This document shows positions 44,767 to 54,453 of a stretch of 64,000 nucleotides of DNA, in pieces. Every line of letters starts with the position of its first letter. Positions within the stretch are counted from its first letter, which is position 1. The stretch is from NCBI GenBank assembly GCA_963810485.1, contig CAWENQ010000008.1, positions 62,001 to 126,000 on the forward strand. Reading direction: 5' to 3'. Source of the DNA: DATKFM01 sp963810485 (GTDB lineage Bacteria; Pseudomonadota; Alphaproteobacteria; Dongiales; Dongiaceae). Below the pieces are notes generated by a model that saw only the letters and a program-made list of their open reading frames with translations, made no database searches and was not told where the DNA came from. The position numbers and the translations under genes were made by a program.

Positions 44767-45714
44767 ATGTCACGTAAGCGAATCGCACTCATTGGTGCGG
44801 GTAACATTGGCGGAACACTCGCCTTACTTCTCGGGCTCAAGGAATTGGGCGACGTTATCCTTTTTGATATCGTCGATGGAATTCCCCAGGGGAAGGCATT
44901 GGATCTCGCGCAGGCTTCGCCCATCGAAGGCTTCGATGCGGCGCTGCGCGGCACCAGCAATTACGCCGACATCGCCGGCGCCGACGTGGCGATCGTCACC
45001 GCCGGCGTGCCGCGCAAGCCCGGCATGAGCCGCGACGATCTCATCGGCATCAACACCAAGGTCGTCCGCGAAGTCGGACAGGCGCTGCGCACCCATTGCC
45101 CGAACGCTTTCGTCATCGTCATCACCAATCCGCTGGATGTGATGGTCTGGGTGATGCGCGAAGCCACGGGCTTTCCGCACAGCCGGGTGGTCGGCATGGC
45201 CGGCGTATTGGACACGGCCCGCTTCCGTTTTTTTTTGGCCGAAGAGTTCAAGGTTTCGGTGGAGGATGTCTCTGCCTTCGTGCTCGGCGGCCACGGCGAC
45301 ACCATGGTCCCGCTGATCCGTTATTCCACGGTCGCCGGCATTCCGGTGCCAGACCTGGTGAAAAAGGGCTGGTCGACGAAAGAACGCATCGACGCCATCG
45401 TGCAGCGGACGCGCGATGGCGGCGCGGAGATCGTCGGCCTGCTCAAGACCGGCTCGGCTTTTTATGCCCCCGCGGCAGCGGCGGTGCAGATGGCGGAGTC
45501 GTATCTGCTGGACAAGAAACGCGTGCTTCCCTGTGCCGCCCATCTGAACGGCGAGTACGGGGTTAAGGATCTCTATGTCGGCGTCCCGGTCATTCTCGGG
45601 GCCGGCGGCGTGGAGAGAGTGGTCGAAATCGACTTGGATGCGTCCGAAAGGGCGATGTTCGAGAAATCGGTTTCGGCTGTTAGGGGCCTCATCGATGTGG
45701 TGAGGAAAATTTAG
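44767..45714 (+). CDS. mdh: Malate dehydrogenase (LDH-like type)
   Basis: 315 residues. NAD site 'IALIGAGNIGGTLALLLGLKELGDVILFD', substrate-loop 'AGVPRKPGMSRDDL', 'ITNPLDVMVWVM', catalytic His in 'VLGGHGDTMVPL', and 'GVPVILGAGGVERVVEI'. A run of nine T (45228-45236) encodes RFFL without breaking the frame. It oxidises malate to oxaloacetate. Its upstream gap (44622-44766) is AT-richer and probably carries the promoter. Confidence 0.98.
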   Translation: MSRKRIALIGAGNIGGTLALLLGLKELGDVILFDIVDGIPQGKALDLAQASPIEGFDAALRGTSNYADIAGADVAIVTAGVPRKPGMSRDDLIGINTKVVREVGQALRTHCPNAFVIVITNPLDVMVWVMREATGFPHSRVVGMAGVLDTARFRFFLAEEFKVSVEDVSAFVLGGHGDTMVPLIRYSTVAGIPVPDLVKKGWSTKERIDAIVQRTRDGGAEIVGLLKTGSAFYAPAAAAVQMAESYLLDKKRVLPCAAHLNGEYGVKDLYVGVPVILGAGGVERVVEIDLDASERAMFEKSVSAVRGLIDVVRKI

Positions 45715-45729
45715 AGAGGAGACCTGAGT

Positions 45730-45834
45730 ATGAAACGGACTACTCGTAGGAGCACAAAGGCTGCGGCCAAGAAGACCACGAAGAAATCTTCGAAGAAGAA
45801 ATCTTCCAAGAAGTCCTCGAAGAAGAAGAAGTAG
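45730..45834 (+). CDS. 34-residue lysine-rich basic peptide
   Basis: ATG 45730 follows GAGAGGAGACC at proper spacing, 15 bp after the mdh stop. Sequence MKRTTRRSTKAAAKKTTKKS followed by KKKS/SKKS repeats and four terminal Lys. It carries about 21 Lys/Arg among 34 residues and no hydrophobic core, like the tails of histone H1-like nucleoid proteins. Lys codon use is mostly AAG. It is likely translated from the mdh transcript. A DNA- or RNA-binding role is a guess. Confidence 0.6.
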   Translation: MKRTTRRSTKAAAKKTTKKSSKKKSSKKSSKKKK

Positions 45835-45999
45835 GCACTGAGCGCCTAATTCTTACGGCCTGCGGCGGCGGTCGCCCGACTTTTTCGCGATTTCGCGGGG
45901 GCGTCGCTTGCGTCGCTCCCCGAACTTGCTAGATTACAGCCCGCGCTTCGGCGCGGCAGGTTGGGGACCGCCGCCACTCGCTAATGTCAAAGCAGGCCG

Positions 46000-47169
46000 A
46001 TGAATATACATGAGTATCAGGCCAAGAGCCTGATGAGCCGATATGGCGTCGCCGTCCCGCGCGGCGCCGTTGCCTACACCGCCGAAGAGGCCGAGAGCGC
46101 TGCCCGCAATCTAGGCGGCGCGGTCTGGGCTGTGAAGGCGCAGATCCATGCCGGTGGCCGCGGCAAGGGCGGCGGCATCAAGATCGCCAAATCCCCTGCT
46201 GAAGTCCGCGATCTCGCGAAGAAGATGATCGGCATGACCCTGGTCACCAAGCAGACCGGGCCGGCCGGGCGCGAGGTCAAGCGGATCTATGTCGAGTCCG
46301 GCTGCGAGATCGACCGCGAACTCTATCTGAGCCTGCTGGTGGACCGGTCCACGGCGCGGGTGACGCTGATGGCCTCGACCGAAGGCGGCATGGACATCGA
46401 AGAAGTCGCCGCCAACCGTCCAGAGAAAATCTTTCGGGTGTCCATCGACCCCGCCTCTGGCTTGATGCCCGAGCATGCGCGGCGCGTCGCCTTCGGCCTG
46501 GGGCTCAAGGGCGCCGCCGTCGCCTCCGCCACCAAGCTGGTGAGCGCGCTCTACAAGGCCTTCATCGACCTCGACGCAAGCCTAGTGGAAATCAATCCCC
46601 TGGTACTGACCAAGGGCGGCGAGGTGCTGGTGCTCGATGCCAAGATGAATTTCGACGACAACGCCCTGTTCCGGCAGAAGGACGTGCTGGAGCTGCGGGA
46701 CGAGGATGAGGAAGACCCCGCCGAGGTCGAGGCCAGCCGCCACGGGCTCAACTACATCAAGCTGGACGGCAATATCGGCTGCATGGTCAATGGCGCCGGC
46801 CTGGCCATGGCAACGATGGACATCATCAAGCTCCATGGCGGCACGCCGGCAAACTTCCTGGATGTGGGCGGCGGCGCCACCAAGGAACGGGTGACGGCGG
46901 CGTTCAAGATCATCCTCTCCGATGCCAATGTGGAGGGCATCCTGGTCAATATCTTCGGCGGCATCATGCGCTGCGACGTCATCGCCGAGGGTGTGGTGGC
47001 GGCGGCGCGGGAAATCGGCCTGCAGGTGCCGCTGGTGGTCCGGCTCGAGGGCACCAATGTGGAGCTGGGCAAGAAAATCCTGAAGGAATCGGGCCTGGCC
47101 ATCACCTCGGCCGACGATCTCGGCGATGCCGCGGCGAAGATCGTCCGCGCGGTCAAGGAAGCGCAGTAA
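46000..47169 (+). CDS. sucC: Succinyl-CoA synthetase subunit beta
   Basis: 389 residues with the ATP-grasp N-terminal domain ('MNIHEYQAKSLMSRYGVAVPRG', 'VKAQIHAGGRGKGGGIK', 'LVEINPLVLT', 'VLDAKMNFDDNALFR') and the C-terminal CoA-ligase domain ('GNIGCMVNGAGLAMATMD', 'NIFGGIMRCDVIAEGVV', 'RLEGTNVELGKKIL'). Forms succinate and ATP from succinyl-CoA. Overlaps sucD by 1 bp (TAATG). Confidence 0.97.
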   Translation: MNIHEYQAKSLMSRYGVAVPRGAVAYTAEEAESAARNLGGAVWAVKAQIHAGGRGKGGGIKIAKSPAEVRDLAKKMIGMTLVTKQTGPAGREVKRIYVESGCEIDRELYLSLLVDRSTARVTLMASTEGGMDIEEVAANRPEKIFRVSIDPASGLMPEHARRVAFGLGLKGAAVASATKLVSALYKAFIDLDASLVEINPLVLTKGGEVLVLDAKMNFDDNALFRQKDVLELRDEDEEDPAEVEASRHGLNYIKLDGNIGCMVNGAGLAMATMDIIKLHGGTPANFLDVGGGATKERVTAAFKIILSDANVEGILVNIFGGIMRCDVIAEGVVAAAREIGLQVPLVVRLEGTNVELGKKILKESGLAITSADDLGDAAAKIVRAVKEAQ

Positions 47170-48029
47170 TGGCCGTCCTGGTGAACGCCAGTACCAAGGT
47201 CATCTGCCAGGGCTTCACCGGCGCCCAGGGTACGTTCCACTCCGAGCAGGCGGTGGCCTATGGCACCAAGATGGTCGGCGGCGTCACGCCCGGGAAGGGC
47301 GGCACCACCCATCTGGACCTGCCGGTGTTCGATACCGTCGACGAGGCGGTCCGCAAAACCGGCGCCGATGCGACCGTGATCTATGTGCCGCCGGCCTTTG
47401 CCGCCGACGCCATCGTCGAGGCCATCGATGCCGGCCTGCCCCTGGCGGTTTGCATAACCGAGGGCATCCCGGTCCTCGACATGATGCGGGTGAAACGGGC
47501 GCTCTGCGGCACCAAAACCCGGCTGATCGGGCCGAATTGCCCGGGAATCATCACCCCGGAGGCCTGCAAGATCGGCATCATGCCCGGCCATATCCACGCC
47601 AAGGGCAAGATCGGCATCGTTTCCCGGTCGGGCACCCTGACCTATGAGGCGGTCGCCCAGACCACGGCGGCCGGGCTGGGACAGTCCACCTGCATCGGCA
47701 TCGGCGGCGATCCCATCAATGGGACCAACTTCATCGACTGCCTGGACCTGTTCCTGGGCGACGATCAGACCCAGGGAATCATCATGATCGGCGAAATCGG
47801 CGGCTCGGCCGAGGAAGACGCCGCAGAATTTCTCAAGAGCGCAAGAAAAAAGAAACCAGTCGTAGGCTTCATAGCGGGGGTCACGGCCCCCCCGGGCCGC
47901 CGGATGGGCCATGCCGGCGCCATCATCTCCGGCGGCAAGGGGTCGGCCGGCGATAAGATCGAGGCGATGCGCAGCGCGGGTATCAGCGTTGCGGAACTCG
48001 CCAGCCAGCCTCGGAAGTACCATGTCTAA
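47169..48029 (+). CDS. sucD: Succinyl-CoA synthetase subunit alpha
   Basis: 286 residues. CoA-binding Rossmann domain 'VICQGFTGAQGTFHSEQAVAYGT', 'GPNCPGIITPEACKIGIMPG', and 'SRSGTLTYEA'. The phospho-His active site is in 'GRRMGHAGAIISGGKGSA'. Second gene of the sucCDAB run. Confidence 0.97.
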   Translation: MAVLVNASTKVICQGFTGAQGTFHSEQAVAYGTKMVGGVTPGKGGTTHLDLPVFDTVDEAVRKTGADATVIYVPPAFAADAIVEAIDAGLPLAVCITEGIPVLDMMRVKRALCGTKTRLIGPNCPGIITPEACKIGIMPGHIHAKGKIGIVSRSGTLTYEAVAQTTAAGLGQSTCIGIGGDPINGTNFIDCLDLFLGDDQTQGIIMIGEIGGSAEEDAAEFLKSARKKKPVVGFIAGVTAPPGRRMGHAGAIISGGKGSAGDKIEAMRSAGISVAELASQPRKYHV

Positions 48030-48091
48030 GGTGCTGAAGAGTTAGCTCCCCGGCCGCCTCGGCGGCTACCGGGCCTGCCGCCCTTGCGGCG

Positions 48092-50992
48092 ATGGCCCCT
48101 GAACGGCTTGGAACGGCAATGCAGACGCCACAAGGTACCTTTCTATCCGGCCCGAACGCCTCCTTCATCGAGGAACTCTACGGGCGCTATGTCGAGAACC
48201 CCACCTCGGTCGACCCCAGCTGGCAGAACTTCTTCGCCGAGCTGCAGGATGAAGGCCGGGCGGTGCTGCAGGACTTGAAAGGCGCCAGTTGGGCGCCGCG
48301 GACCGGCGAACGGCCGTCGAACGGCGGCAACGGCCATGGCCATATCAACACTGGAAACGGCAATGGCATGCCGCTGGTGACCGATGCGGTCGGCCAGGTG
48401 GCGATCCGCGCCTCGGCCAAGGATTCCATCCGCGTCCTCATGCTGATCCGCGCCTATCGCGTGCGCGGCCATCTGGAAGCCAACCTGGACCCGCTCGGCC
48501 TGAAGCCGAAGGAGTCCCATGCGGACCTCAATCCCCGCAGCTATGGCTTCACCGACGGCGATATGGACCGGCCGATCTTCATCGACAACGTGCTGGGCCG
48601 GGATGCCGCGACGCTGCGGGAGATCCTGCAGGTCGTGCGCGAAACCTACTCCGGCAATATCGGCGTCGAGTACATGCACATCCAGGATCCGGCGCAGCGC
48701 CTCTGGATCCAGGACCGCATCGAGGCGATCCACAACCAGACCCAATTCACCGAACGCGGCAAGCGCGCCATCCTGGAACGGCTGACCGCCGCGGAGATGT
48801 TCGAGCGCTTCCTCGACCGCAAATACACGGGCACCAAGCGCTTCGGCCTGGATGGCGGCGAGTCCTTCATCCCGGCGCTGGAGCAGATCCTGAAGCGCGG
48901 CAGCCAGCTCGGCATCAACGAAGTCGTGATCGGCATGCCCCATCGCGGCCGGCTGAATGTGCTGGCCAATGTGATGAACAAGCCCTTTGCCGCTATCTTC
49001 TCCGAATTCCAGGGCAACGCCGCCAACCCGGAGGACGTCCAGGGCTCCGGCGACGTGAAGTACCATCTCGGCACTTCCGCCGATCGGGAATTCGACGGCA
49101 AGGTGGTGCATTTGTCGCTGACCGCCAATCCGTCCCACCTGGAAGCGGTCAACACGGTCGTGTTGGGCAAGGTGCGCGCCAAGCAGCAGCAAAAGGGCGA
49201 CGGCGCGCGCGACAACGTCATGGGCATGCTGATCCATGGCGACGCCGCCTTCGCCGGCCAGGGCCTGGTGGCCGAAACGCTGGATCTGTCGGACCTCAAG
49301 GGCTACCGCACCGGCGGCACGATTCATTTCATCGTCAACAACCAGATCGGCTTCACCACCAATCCGGTGAATTCGCGCTCCGGCCCCTATTGCTCGGAGG
49401 TCGCCAAAATCGTGCAGGCGCCGATCTTCCATGTGAACGGCGACGATCCGGAGGCCGTGGTGCATGTGGCGCGCATCGCCACCGAGTACCGCCAGCAGTT
49501 CAAGCGAGACGTGATCGTCGACATGTTCTGCTATCGCCGCTTCGGCCATAACGAGGGCGACGAGCCGGCTTTCACCCAGCCGCTGATGTACCGCAAGATT
49601 GCGGTGCAGCCTTCGGCACGGTCCATCTATGCCGAGCGCCTAGTGCGCGAAGGCACGCTGACCGAAGATGACGTCAAGCAGGTCACCGGCGAGTTCCAGC
49701 GGCGGCTGGAGAATGAATTCGAAGCCGCATCAGGCTACAAGCCGAACAAGGCCGATTGGCTGGAAGGCGCCTGGAGCGGCATGCAGATTGCCTCCGGCGA
49801 GGACCGCCGCGGCGAAACGGCGGCAAAAATGGAGGCGCTGCAGGAGGTCGGCCGGGCGTTGACGGCCGTGCCGCGCAATTTCAATGCCAACCGCAAGATC
49901 CTGCGCTTTCTCGAGCACCGGAAAAAGATGTTCGAGACCGGCGAGGGGCTCGACTGGGCGACCGGCGAGGCGCTGGCGTTCGGCACGCTGATGGCGGAGG
50001 GACATCCGGTGCGGCTGTCCGGCCAGGATTGCCAGCGCGGCACCTTCTCCCAGCGCCATGCGGTGCTGGTGGATCAGGAGAACGAAACCGCCTATGCCTC
50101 GCTGAACCATGTGCGCGTCGACCAGGCGCCGTTCGAAGTGATCGACAGCCCGCTGTCGGAAGCGGGCGTGCTCGGCTTCGAGTATGGCTACAGCCTGGCC
50201 GAGCCGCGGGCGCTGGTGGTCTGGGAAGCGCAGTTCGGCGATTTCGCCAACGGTGCCCAGGTGATCATCGACCAGTTCATCAGCTCCGGCGAAAGCAAAT
50301 GGCTGCGCATGTCCGGCCTGGTGATGCTGCTGCCCCATGGCTATGAGGGCCAGGGGCCGGAACATTCCTCCGCACGCCTCGAGCGCTATCTGCAGCTCTG
50401 CGCCGAGGACAATATGCAGGTGGTGAACTGCACCACCCCGTCGAACTATTTCCATGCGCTGCGGCGGCAGATCCATCGCAATTTCCGCAAGCCGCTGATC
50501 ATCATGACGCCGAAGTCGCTGCTGCGGCACAAGCTCTGCGTCTCCAAGCTGTCGGAGATGGGGCCGGGCACCAGCTTCCACCGGGTGCTGTGGGACGACG
50601 CGCCGCCGGCCGACAACGCGGTAAAACGGATCGTGCTCTGCAGCGGCAAGGTCTATTTCGACCTGTTCGAGGCCCGCGCCAAGAGCGGCATCAAGGATGT
50701 GACCATCCTGCGGCTGGAGCAGCTCTATCCCTTCCCGGCCAAGGCGTTGAGCCAGGAGCTGGCGCGCTATCCCGATGTCGACGTGGTCTGGTGCCAGGAA
50801 GAGCCCAAGAACATGGGCGCCTGGATGGTTGTCGCGCCGGAGATCGAAGCGGTGCTGACCGCCGCCGGGCGCAAGAACAACCGGCCGCGCTATGTCGGCC
50901 GTGTCGCGGCCGCCTCGCCGGCCACCGGCCTGCTGCGCCGGCATCTCAAGGAGCAGGATAAGCTTGTGAGCGAGGCCCTGACCGTTTCATAG
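48092..50992 (+). CDS. sucA: 2-oxoglutarate dehydrogenase E1 component
   Basis: 966 residues from ATG 48092; an ATG at 48119 is an equally good start since neither has a clear ribosome-binding site. N-terminal E2-binding segment 'SFIEELYGRYVENPTSVDPSWQNFF', substrate His region 'GMPHRGRLNVLANV', thiamine-diphosphate motif 'GDAAFAGQGLVAETLDLSDLKGY', 'CYRRFGHNEGDEPAFTQPLMY', and C-terminal 'QEEPKNMGAWMVV'. It decarboxylates 2-oxoglutarate. A 62-bp GC-rich spacer separates it from sucD. Confidence 0.97.
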   Translation: MAPERLGTAMQTPQGTFLSGPNASFIEELYGRYVENPTSVDPSWQNFFAELQDEGRAVLQDLKGASWAPRTGERPSNGGNGHGHINTGNGNGMPLVTDAVGQVAIRASAKDSIRVLMLIRAYRVRGHLEANLDPLGLKPKESHADLNPRSYGFTDGDMDRPIFIDNVLGRDAATLREILQVVRETYSGNIGVEYMHIQDPAQRLWIQDRIEAIHNQTQFTERGKRAILERLTAAEMFERFLDRKYTGTKRFGLDGGESFIPALEQILKRGSQLGINEVVIGMPHRGRLNVLANVMNKPFAAIFSEFQGNAANPEDVQGSGDVKYHLGTSADREFDGKVVHLSLTANPSHLEAVNTVVLGKVRAKQQQKGDGARDNVMGMLIHGDAAFAGQGLVAETLDLSDLKGYRTGGTIHFIVNNQIGFTTNPVNSRSGPYCSEVAKIVQAPIFHVNGDDPEAVVHVARIATEYRQQFKRDVIVDMFCYRRFGHNEGDEPAFTQPLMYRKIAVQPSARSIYAERLVREGTLTEDDVKQVTGEFQRRLENEFEAASGYKPNKADWLEGAWSGMQIASGEDRRGETAAKMEALQEVGRALTAVPRNFNANRKILRFLEHRKKMFETGEGLDWATGEALAFGTLMAEGHPVRLSGQDCQRGTFSQRHAVLVDQENETAYASLNHVRVDQAPFEVIDSPLSEAGVLGFEYGYSLAEPRALVVWEAQFGDFANGAQVIIDQFISSGESKWLRMSGLVMLLPHGYEGQGPEHSSARLERYLQLCAEDNMQVVNCTTPSNYFHALRRQIHRNFRKPLIIMTPKSLLRHKLCVSKLSEMGPGTSFHRVLWDDAPPADNAVKRIVLCSGKVYFDLFEARAKSGIKDVTILRLEQLYPFPAKALSQELARYPDVDVVWCQEEPKNMGAWMVVAPEIEAVLTAAGRKNNRPRYVGRVAAASPATGLLRRHLKEQDKLVSEALTVS

Positions 50993-51052
50993 TTTCGGGC
51001 CATTATCAGCCGGCAGAACCGGCCGCCGGAATCCGAGGAAAGAATTTCCGCC

Positions 51053-52336
51053 ATGAGCAGCAATATCGTCGTTCCCGCCCTGGGCGAATCCGTCACCGAG
51101 GCGACGGTGGCGAAATGGATGAAGCAGCAGGGCGAGAGCATCGCTGCCGATGAAGCGCTGGTCGAGCTGGAAACCGACAAGGTGACTCTGGAAGTGTTTG
51201 CGCCTTCAGCGGGCGTGCTGTCGGAGATTCGCGTGGCCGAGGGCCAGACCGTCGAGGTCGGCGCCGTGCTCGGCGTGATCGGCGATGGCGCGGGAACGGT
51301 AAAGGCCGCGCCGGCGACAAAGCCCGCGGCTGCACCAGCCGCCGCAGCGCCGGCAAAAGCGCCAGCTCCGGCCCCCGCAAAGGCGCCTGCACCGGCAGCC
51401 GAAGCGGGGCCGCTGTCGCCGGCCGTGCGCAAGCTGATCGAGGAGAACAAGCTGGACGCCGCCGCGATTCCTGCCAGCGGCAAGGACGGCCGGCTGACCA
51501 AGGAAGACGTGCAGAAATTCCTGGAGGCGCGCCCGGCCAAGGCCGCGCCGCCGCCGGCTGCTGCGAGACCTGCGCCGGCCCCCGCGCCGGCGACGCCTCA
51601 GCCGCCAGCGCCGCCTGCCGCGCCCCGTGAGCTCGGCGCCCGGGAAGAGCGGGTGCGCATGAGCCGGCTGCGCAAGCGCATCGCCGAGCGCCTGAAGCTG
51701 GCGCAGAACACCGCCGCCATGCTCACCACCTTCAACGAGGTGGACATGACCAACGTCATGGCGCTCCGCGCCCATCACAAGGATACATTTGAGAAGAAGC
51801 ACGGTGTGAAGCTCGGCTTCATGTCGTTCTTCTTGAAGGCGGCGATCGTGGCGCTGAAGGAGATTCCGGCCGTCAACGGCGAGATCGACGGCGACGACGT
51901 CATCTACAAGAACCACTATGATATCGGCGTCGCCGTCGGCACCGAGCAGGGGCTGGTGGTGCCGGTCGTGCGCGATGCCGATGCCCTAAGCTTCGCCGAC
52001 ATCGAGAAGAAGATCTCCGAACTCGGCATGAAGGCGCGGGACGGCAAGCTGACGATCGAGGATCTGACCGGCGGCACCTTCACGATTTCCAATGGCGGGG
52101 TCTATGGCTCACTGATGTCGACGCCGATCCTGAACCCGCCGCAGTCCGGCATCCTGGGCATGCACAAGATCCAACCCCGTCCCATGGCGGTCGGCGACAA
52201 GATCGAGATCCGGCCGATGATGTATCTGGCGCTGTCCTACGATCACCGGATCATCGACGGCCGCGAAGCCGTGACCTTCCTGGTGCGGATCAAGGATTGC
52301 ATCGAGGATCCCCAGCGCATCCTCCTGGACATGTAG
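51053..52336 (+). CDS. sucB: 2-oxoglutarate dehydrogenase E2 (dihydrolipoyl succinyltransferase)
   Basis: 427 residues. One lipoyl domain with the lipoyl-Lys at residue 43 in 'ETDKVTLEV', an Ala/Pro-rich linker, and a peripheral-subunit-binding domain 'LSPAVRKLIEENKLDAAAIPASGKDGRLTKEDV'. A second Ala/Pro linker follows, then the acyltransferase core ending 'LALSYDHRIIDGREAVTFL', with the catalytic His. The core of the 2-oxoglutarate dehydrogenase complex. Confidence 0.98.
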   Translation: MSSNIVVPALGESVTEATVAKWMKQQGESIAADEALVELETDKVTLEVFAPSAGVLSEIRVAEGQTVEVGAVLGVIGDGAGTVKAAPATKPAAAPAAAAPAKAPAPAPAKAPAPAAEAGPLSPAVRKLIEENKLDAAAIPASGKDGRLTKEDVQKFLEARPAKAAPPPAAARPAPAPAPATPQPPAPPAAPRELGAREERVRMSRLRKRIAERLKLAQNTAAMLTTFNEVDMTNVMALRAHHKDTFEKKHGVKLGFMSFFLKAAIVALKEIPAVNGEIDGDDVIYKNHYDIGVAVGTEQGLVVPVVRDADALSFADIEKKISELGMKARDGKLTIEDLTGGTFTISNGGVYGSLMSTPILNPPQSGILGMHKIQPRPMAVGDKIEIRPMMYLALSYDHRIIDGREAVTFLVRIKDCIEDPQRILLDM

Positions 52337-52341
52337 CCGAG

Positions 52342-53022
52342 ATGGCGAAGCGGCCGGCAGCGACGGGCAAGGTTAAGCGCGCGGTCAAACGCGTGCCCCA
52401 CTATGCGCAGACCACGGATTTCACCTGCGGCCCGTCATCCTTGATCATGAGCATGGCGGCGCTGGACCCGAAGGTGAAGCGGACCCGTGCCCTGGAGCTG
52501 CAGCTCTGGCGCGAGGCCAACACCATCTTCATGGGGCCAAGCGGTGGCCATGGCGGCTGCGGCGCGCTGGGCCTGGCGCTTTCGGCCCATCGCCGCGGCT
52601 TCAAGGCCGAGGTTCATCTGAATCACAAGGGCGTGCTGCTTGCCTACCGCGCCAAGTCGAAGGAGCGCGTTGCCGTCATGCGCGTGCTCCAGGACAAAGA
52701 TCTGGCTGAAGCGAAGGCCGCCGGCATCCCAGTGACACATGACGGCATCACGCTGGACGAGATCGAAGCCAAGCTGCGCGCCGGCTTCATGCCCATCGTC
52801 CTCAACAGCATGCGCTACCTGCACCAGGACCCGACGGCCCACTGGTTCTTGGTCACCGATATCGATGACGAGCATGTCTTTGTGAACGATCCCTGGGTAT
52901 CGAAAAAGCGCCGCAAGACTGCTGGCGATATGTCTGGCGTGCCGATTCCGCGCCGCGTCTTCGAGCGCATCACTGCGTACGGCCCAAAGAAGGAAAGGGC
53001 CGTCGTCCTCGTCTCCCGCTAG
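52342..53022 (+). CDS. C39-like peptidase-fold protein (DUF3335-like)
   Basis: 226 residues. Papain-like triad candidates: Cys in 'TTDFTCGPSSLIMSM', His in 'AHWFLVTDIDDEHVFVNDPW' and the following Asp. This is the pattern of the peptidase_C39-like group that includes DUF3335 proteins, often found near RimK-type ligases. There is no signal peptide; the N-terminus is basic (KRPAATGKVKRAVKRV). It starts 5 bp after sucB and precedes lpdA by 24 bp, so it is embedded in the 2-oxoglutarate dehydrogenase operon. Function unknown. Confidence 0.8.
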   Translation: MAKRPAATGKVKRAVKRVPHYAQTTDFTCGPSSLIMSMAALDPKVKRTRALELQLWREANTIFMGPSGGHGGCGALGLALSAHRRGFKAEVHLNHKGVLLAYRAKSKERVAVMRVLQDKDLAEAKAAGIPVTHDGITLDEIEAKLRAGFMPIVLNSMRYLHQDPTAHWFLVTDIDDEHVFVNDPWVSKKRRKTAGDMSGVPIPRRVFERITAYGPKKERAVVLVSR

Positions 53023-53046
53023 GTCTGATCTTCGTCAGGTGAAATC

Positions 53047-54453
53047 ATGGCAACTGAGACTTTCGACGTCGTCGTCATCGGCGGTGGTCCCGGCGGGTAT
53101 GTGGCGGCGATCCGGGCGGCGCAGCTCGGGCTGAAGACCGCTTGCGTGGAGAAGCGCGGCAGCCTCGGCGGTACCTGCCTCAATGTCGGTTGCATTCCCT
53201 CGAAGGCGCTGCTGCAATCCTCGCATCTCTACGAGGAAGCGTCGAAGCATCTGGGGTCCCATGGTATCAAGGTCGGCAATGTGGTGCTCGACCTGGCGGC
53301 GGTGCTAACGCGCAAGGACAAGGTGGTGAGCGATCTCACCAAGGGCGTCGAGTTCCTGTTCAAGCAGAACAAGATCGCTTACGTGAAAGGCGCCGGGCGC
53401 CTCCTGGGCGGCGGCAAGATTGCAGTCACCGGCGCTGGCGCAGATCAGACCCTGGAAGCCAAGAGCATCATCATCGCCACCGGCTCCGACGTGATGCCGT
53501 TGCCGGGCGTGACCATCGATGAAAAGCAGATCGTCTCCTCAACCGGCGCGCTGTCCCTGGCGAAGGTGCCCGGACACCTGGTGGTGGTGGGCGGCGGCTA
53601 TATCGGGCTGGAGATGGGCTCTGTCTGGCGAAGGCTGGGCGCCAAAGTCACGGTGGTGGAATTCCTAGACCGCATCGTGCCGGGCATGGATGGCGAGCTC
53701 GCCAAGAATTTCCAGCGCGTGCTGACCAAGCAGGGCATGACCTTCCGCCTCGGCACCAAGGTCACCGGCGCCAAGGCGGCGAAATCAGGCGTGACGCTGA
53801 CCTTGGAGCCGGCCGCGGGCGGCAAGGCGGAGACGCTCGAAGCGGATGTGGTGCTGGTGGCCATCGGCCGCCGGCCCTACACCGAAGGACTCGGCCTGGA
53901 TGCGGCTGGTGTGGCGCTGGACCCCAAGAAGCGGGTGCAGACCGACAACCATTGGCGCACCAACGTACCGGGCATCTATGCCATCGGCGACGTCATCGCC
54001 GGGCCGATGCTGGCCCACAAGGCCGAGGAGGAAGGCGTGGCGGTGGCCGAGGTCATCGCCGGCCAGGCGGGCCATGTGAACTACGAGACAGTGCCCGGCA
54101 TCGTCTACACTTGGCCGGAAGTCGCGACCGTCGGCAAGTCGGAGGAAGAGCTGAAGGCCGCCGGCATCGAGTACAAGGCCGGCAAGTTCCCCTTCACCGC
54201 CAACAGCCGCGCCCGCTGCATTGCCGATACCGATGGTTTCGCCAAGATCCTGGCCGACGCCAAGTCCGATCGGGTGCTCGGCGTGCATATCATTGGGCCG
54301 GATGCCGGCACGGTGATCCATGAATGCGTCATGGCCATGGAGTTCGGCGGCTCGGCTGAAGACATCGCCCGCGCCTTCCACGGCCATCCCACCCTCAATG
54401 AAGCTGTTAAAGAGGCCGCCCTCGGCGTCGCCGGCCGGGCGATTCATATCTAG
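53047..54453 (+). CDS. lpdA: Dihydrolipoyl dehydrogenase (E3)
   Basis: 468 residues. FAD-binding 'DVVVIGGGPGGYVAAIRAAQLGLKTACVE', redox disulfide 'GGTCLNVGCIPSKALLQSS', NAD-binding 'VVVGGGYIGLEMGSVW', 'GIYAIGDVIAGPMLAHKAEEEG', and C-terminal catalytic 'HGHPTLNEAVKEAAL' (His-Glu). Reoxidises lipoamide of SucB. Last gene of the sucCDAB-lpdA run. Confidence 0.98.
   Translation: MATETFDVVVIGGGPGGYVAAIRAAQLGLKTACVEKRGSLGGTCLNVGCIPSKALLQSSHLYEEASKHLGSHGIKVGNVVLDLAAVLTRKDKVVSDLTKGVEFLFKQNKIAYVKGAGRLLGGGKIAVTGAGADQTLEAKSIIIATGSDVMPLPGVTIDEKQIVSSTGALSLAKVPGHLVVVGGGYIGLEMGSVWRRLGAKVTVVEFLDRIVPGMDGELAKNFQRVLTKQGMTFRLGTKVTGAKAAKSGVTLTLEPAAGGKAETLEADVVLVAIGRRPYTEGLGLDAAGVALDPKKRVQTDNHWRTNVPGIYAIGDVIAGPMLAHKAEEEGVAVAEVIAGQAGHVNYETVPGIVYTWPEVATVGKSEEELKAAGIEYKAGKFPFTANSRARCIADTDGFAKILADAKSDRVLGVHIIGPDAGTVIHECVMAMEFGGSAEDIARAFHGHPTLNEAVKEAALGVAGRAIHI

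Noticed and set aside
45228..45236. Run of nine T in mdh considered as another frameshift
   Set aside because: The frame is continuous through it (RFFL) and the protein has normal length and motifs.
48143..49549. A 468-codon minus-strand open frame opposite sucA
   Set aside because: Shadow of sucA; His/Gly/Val-rich composition without motifs, while sucA has all E1 signatures.
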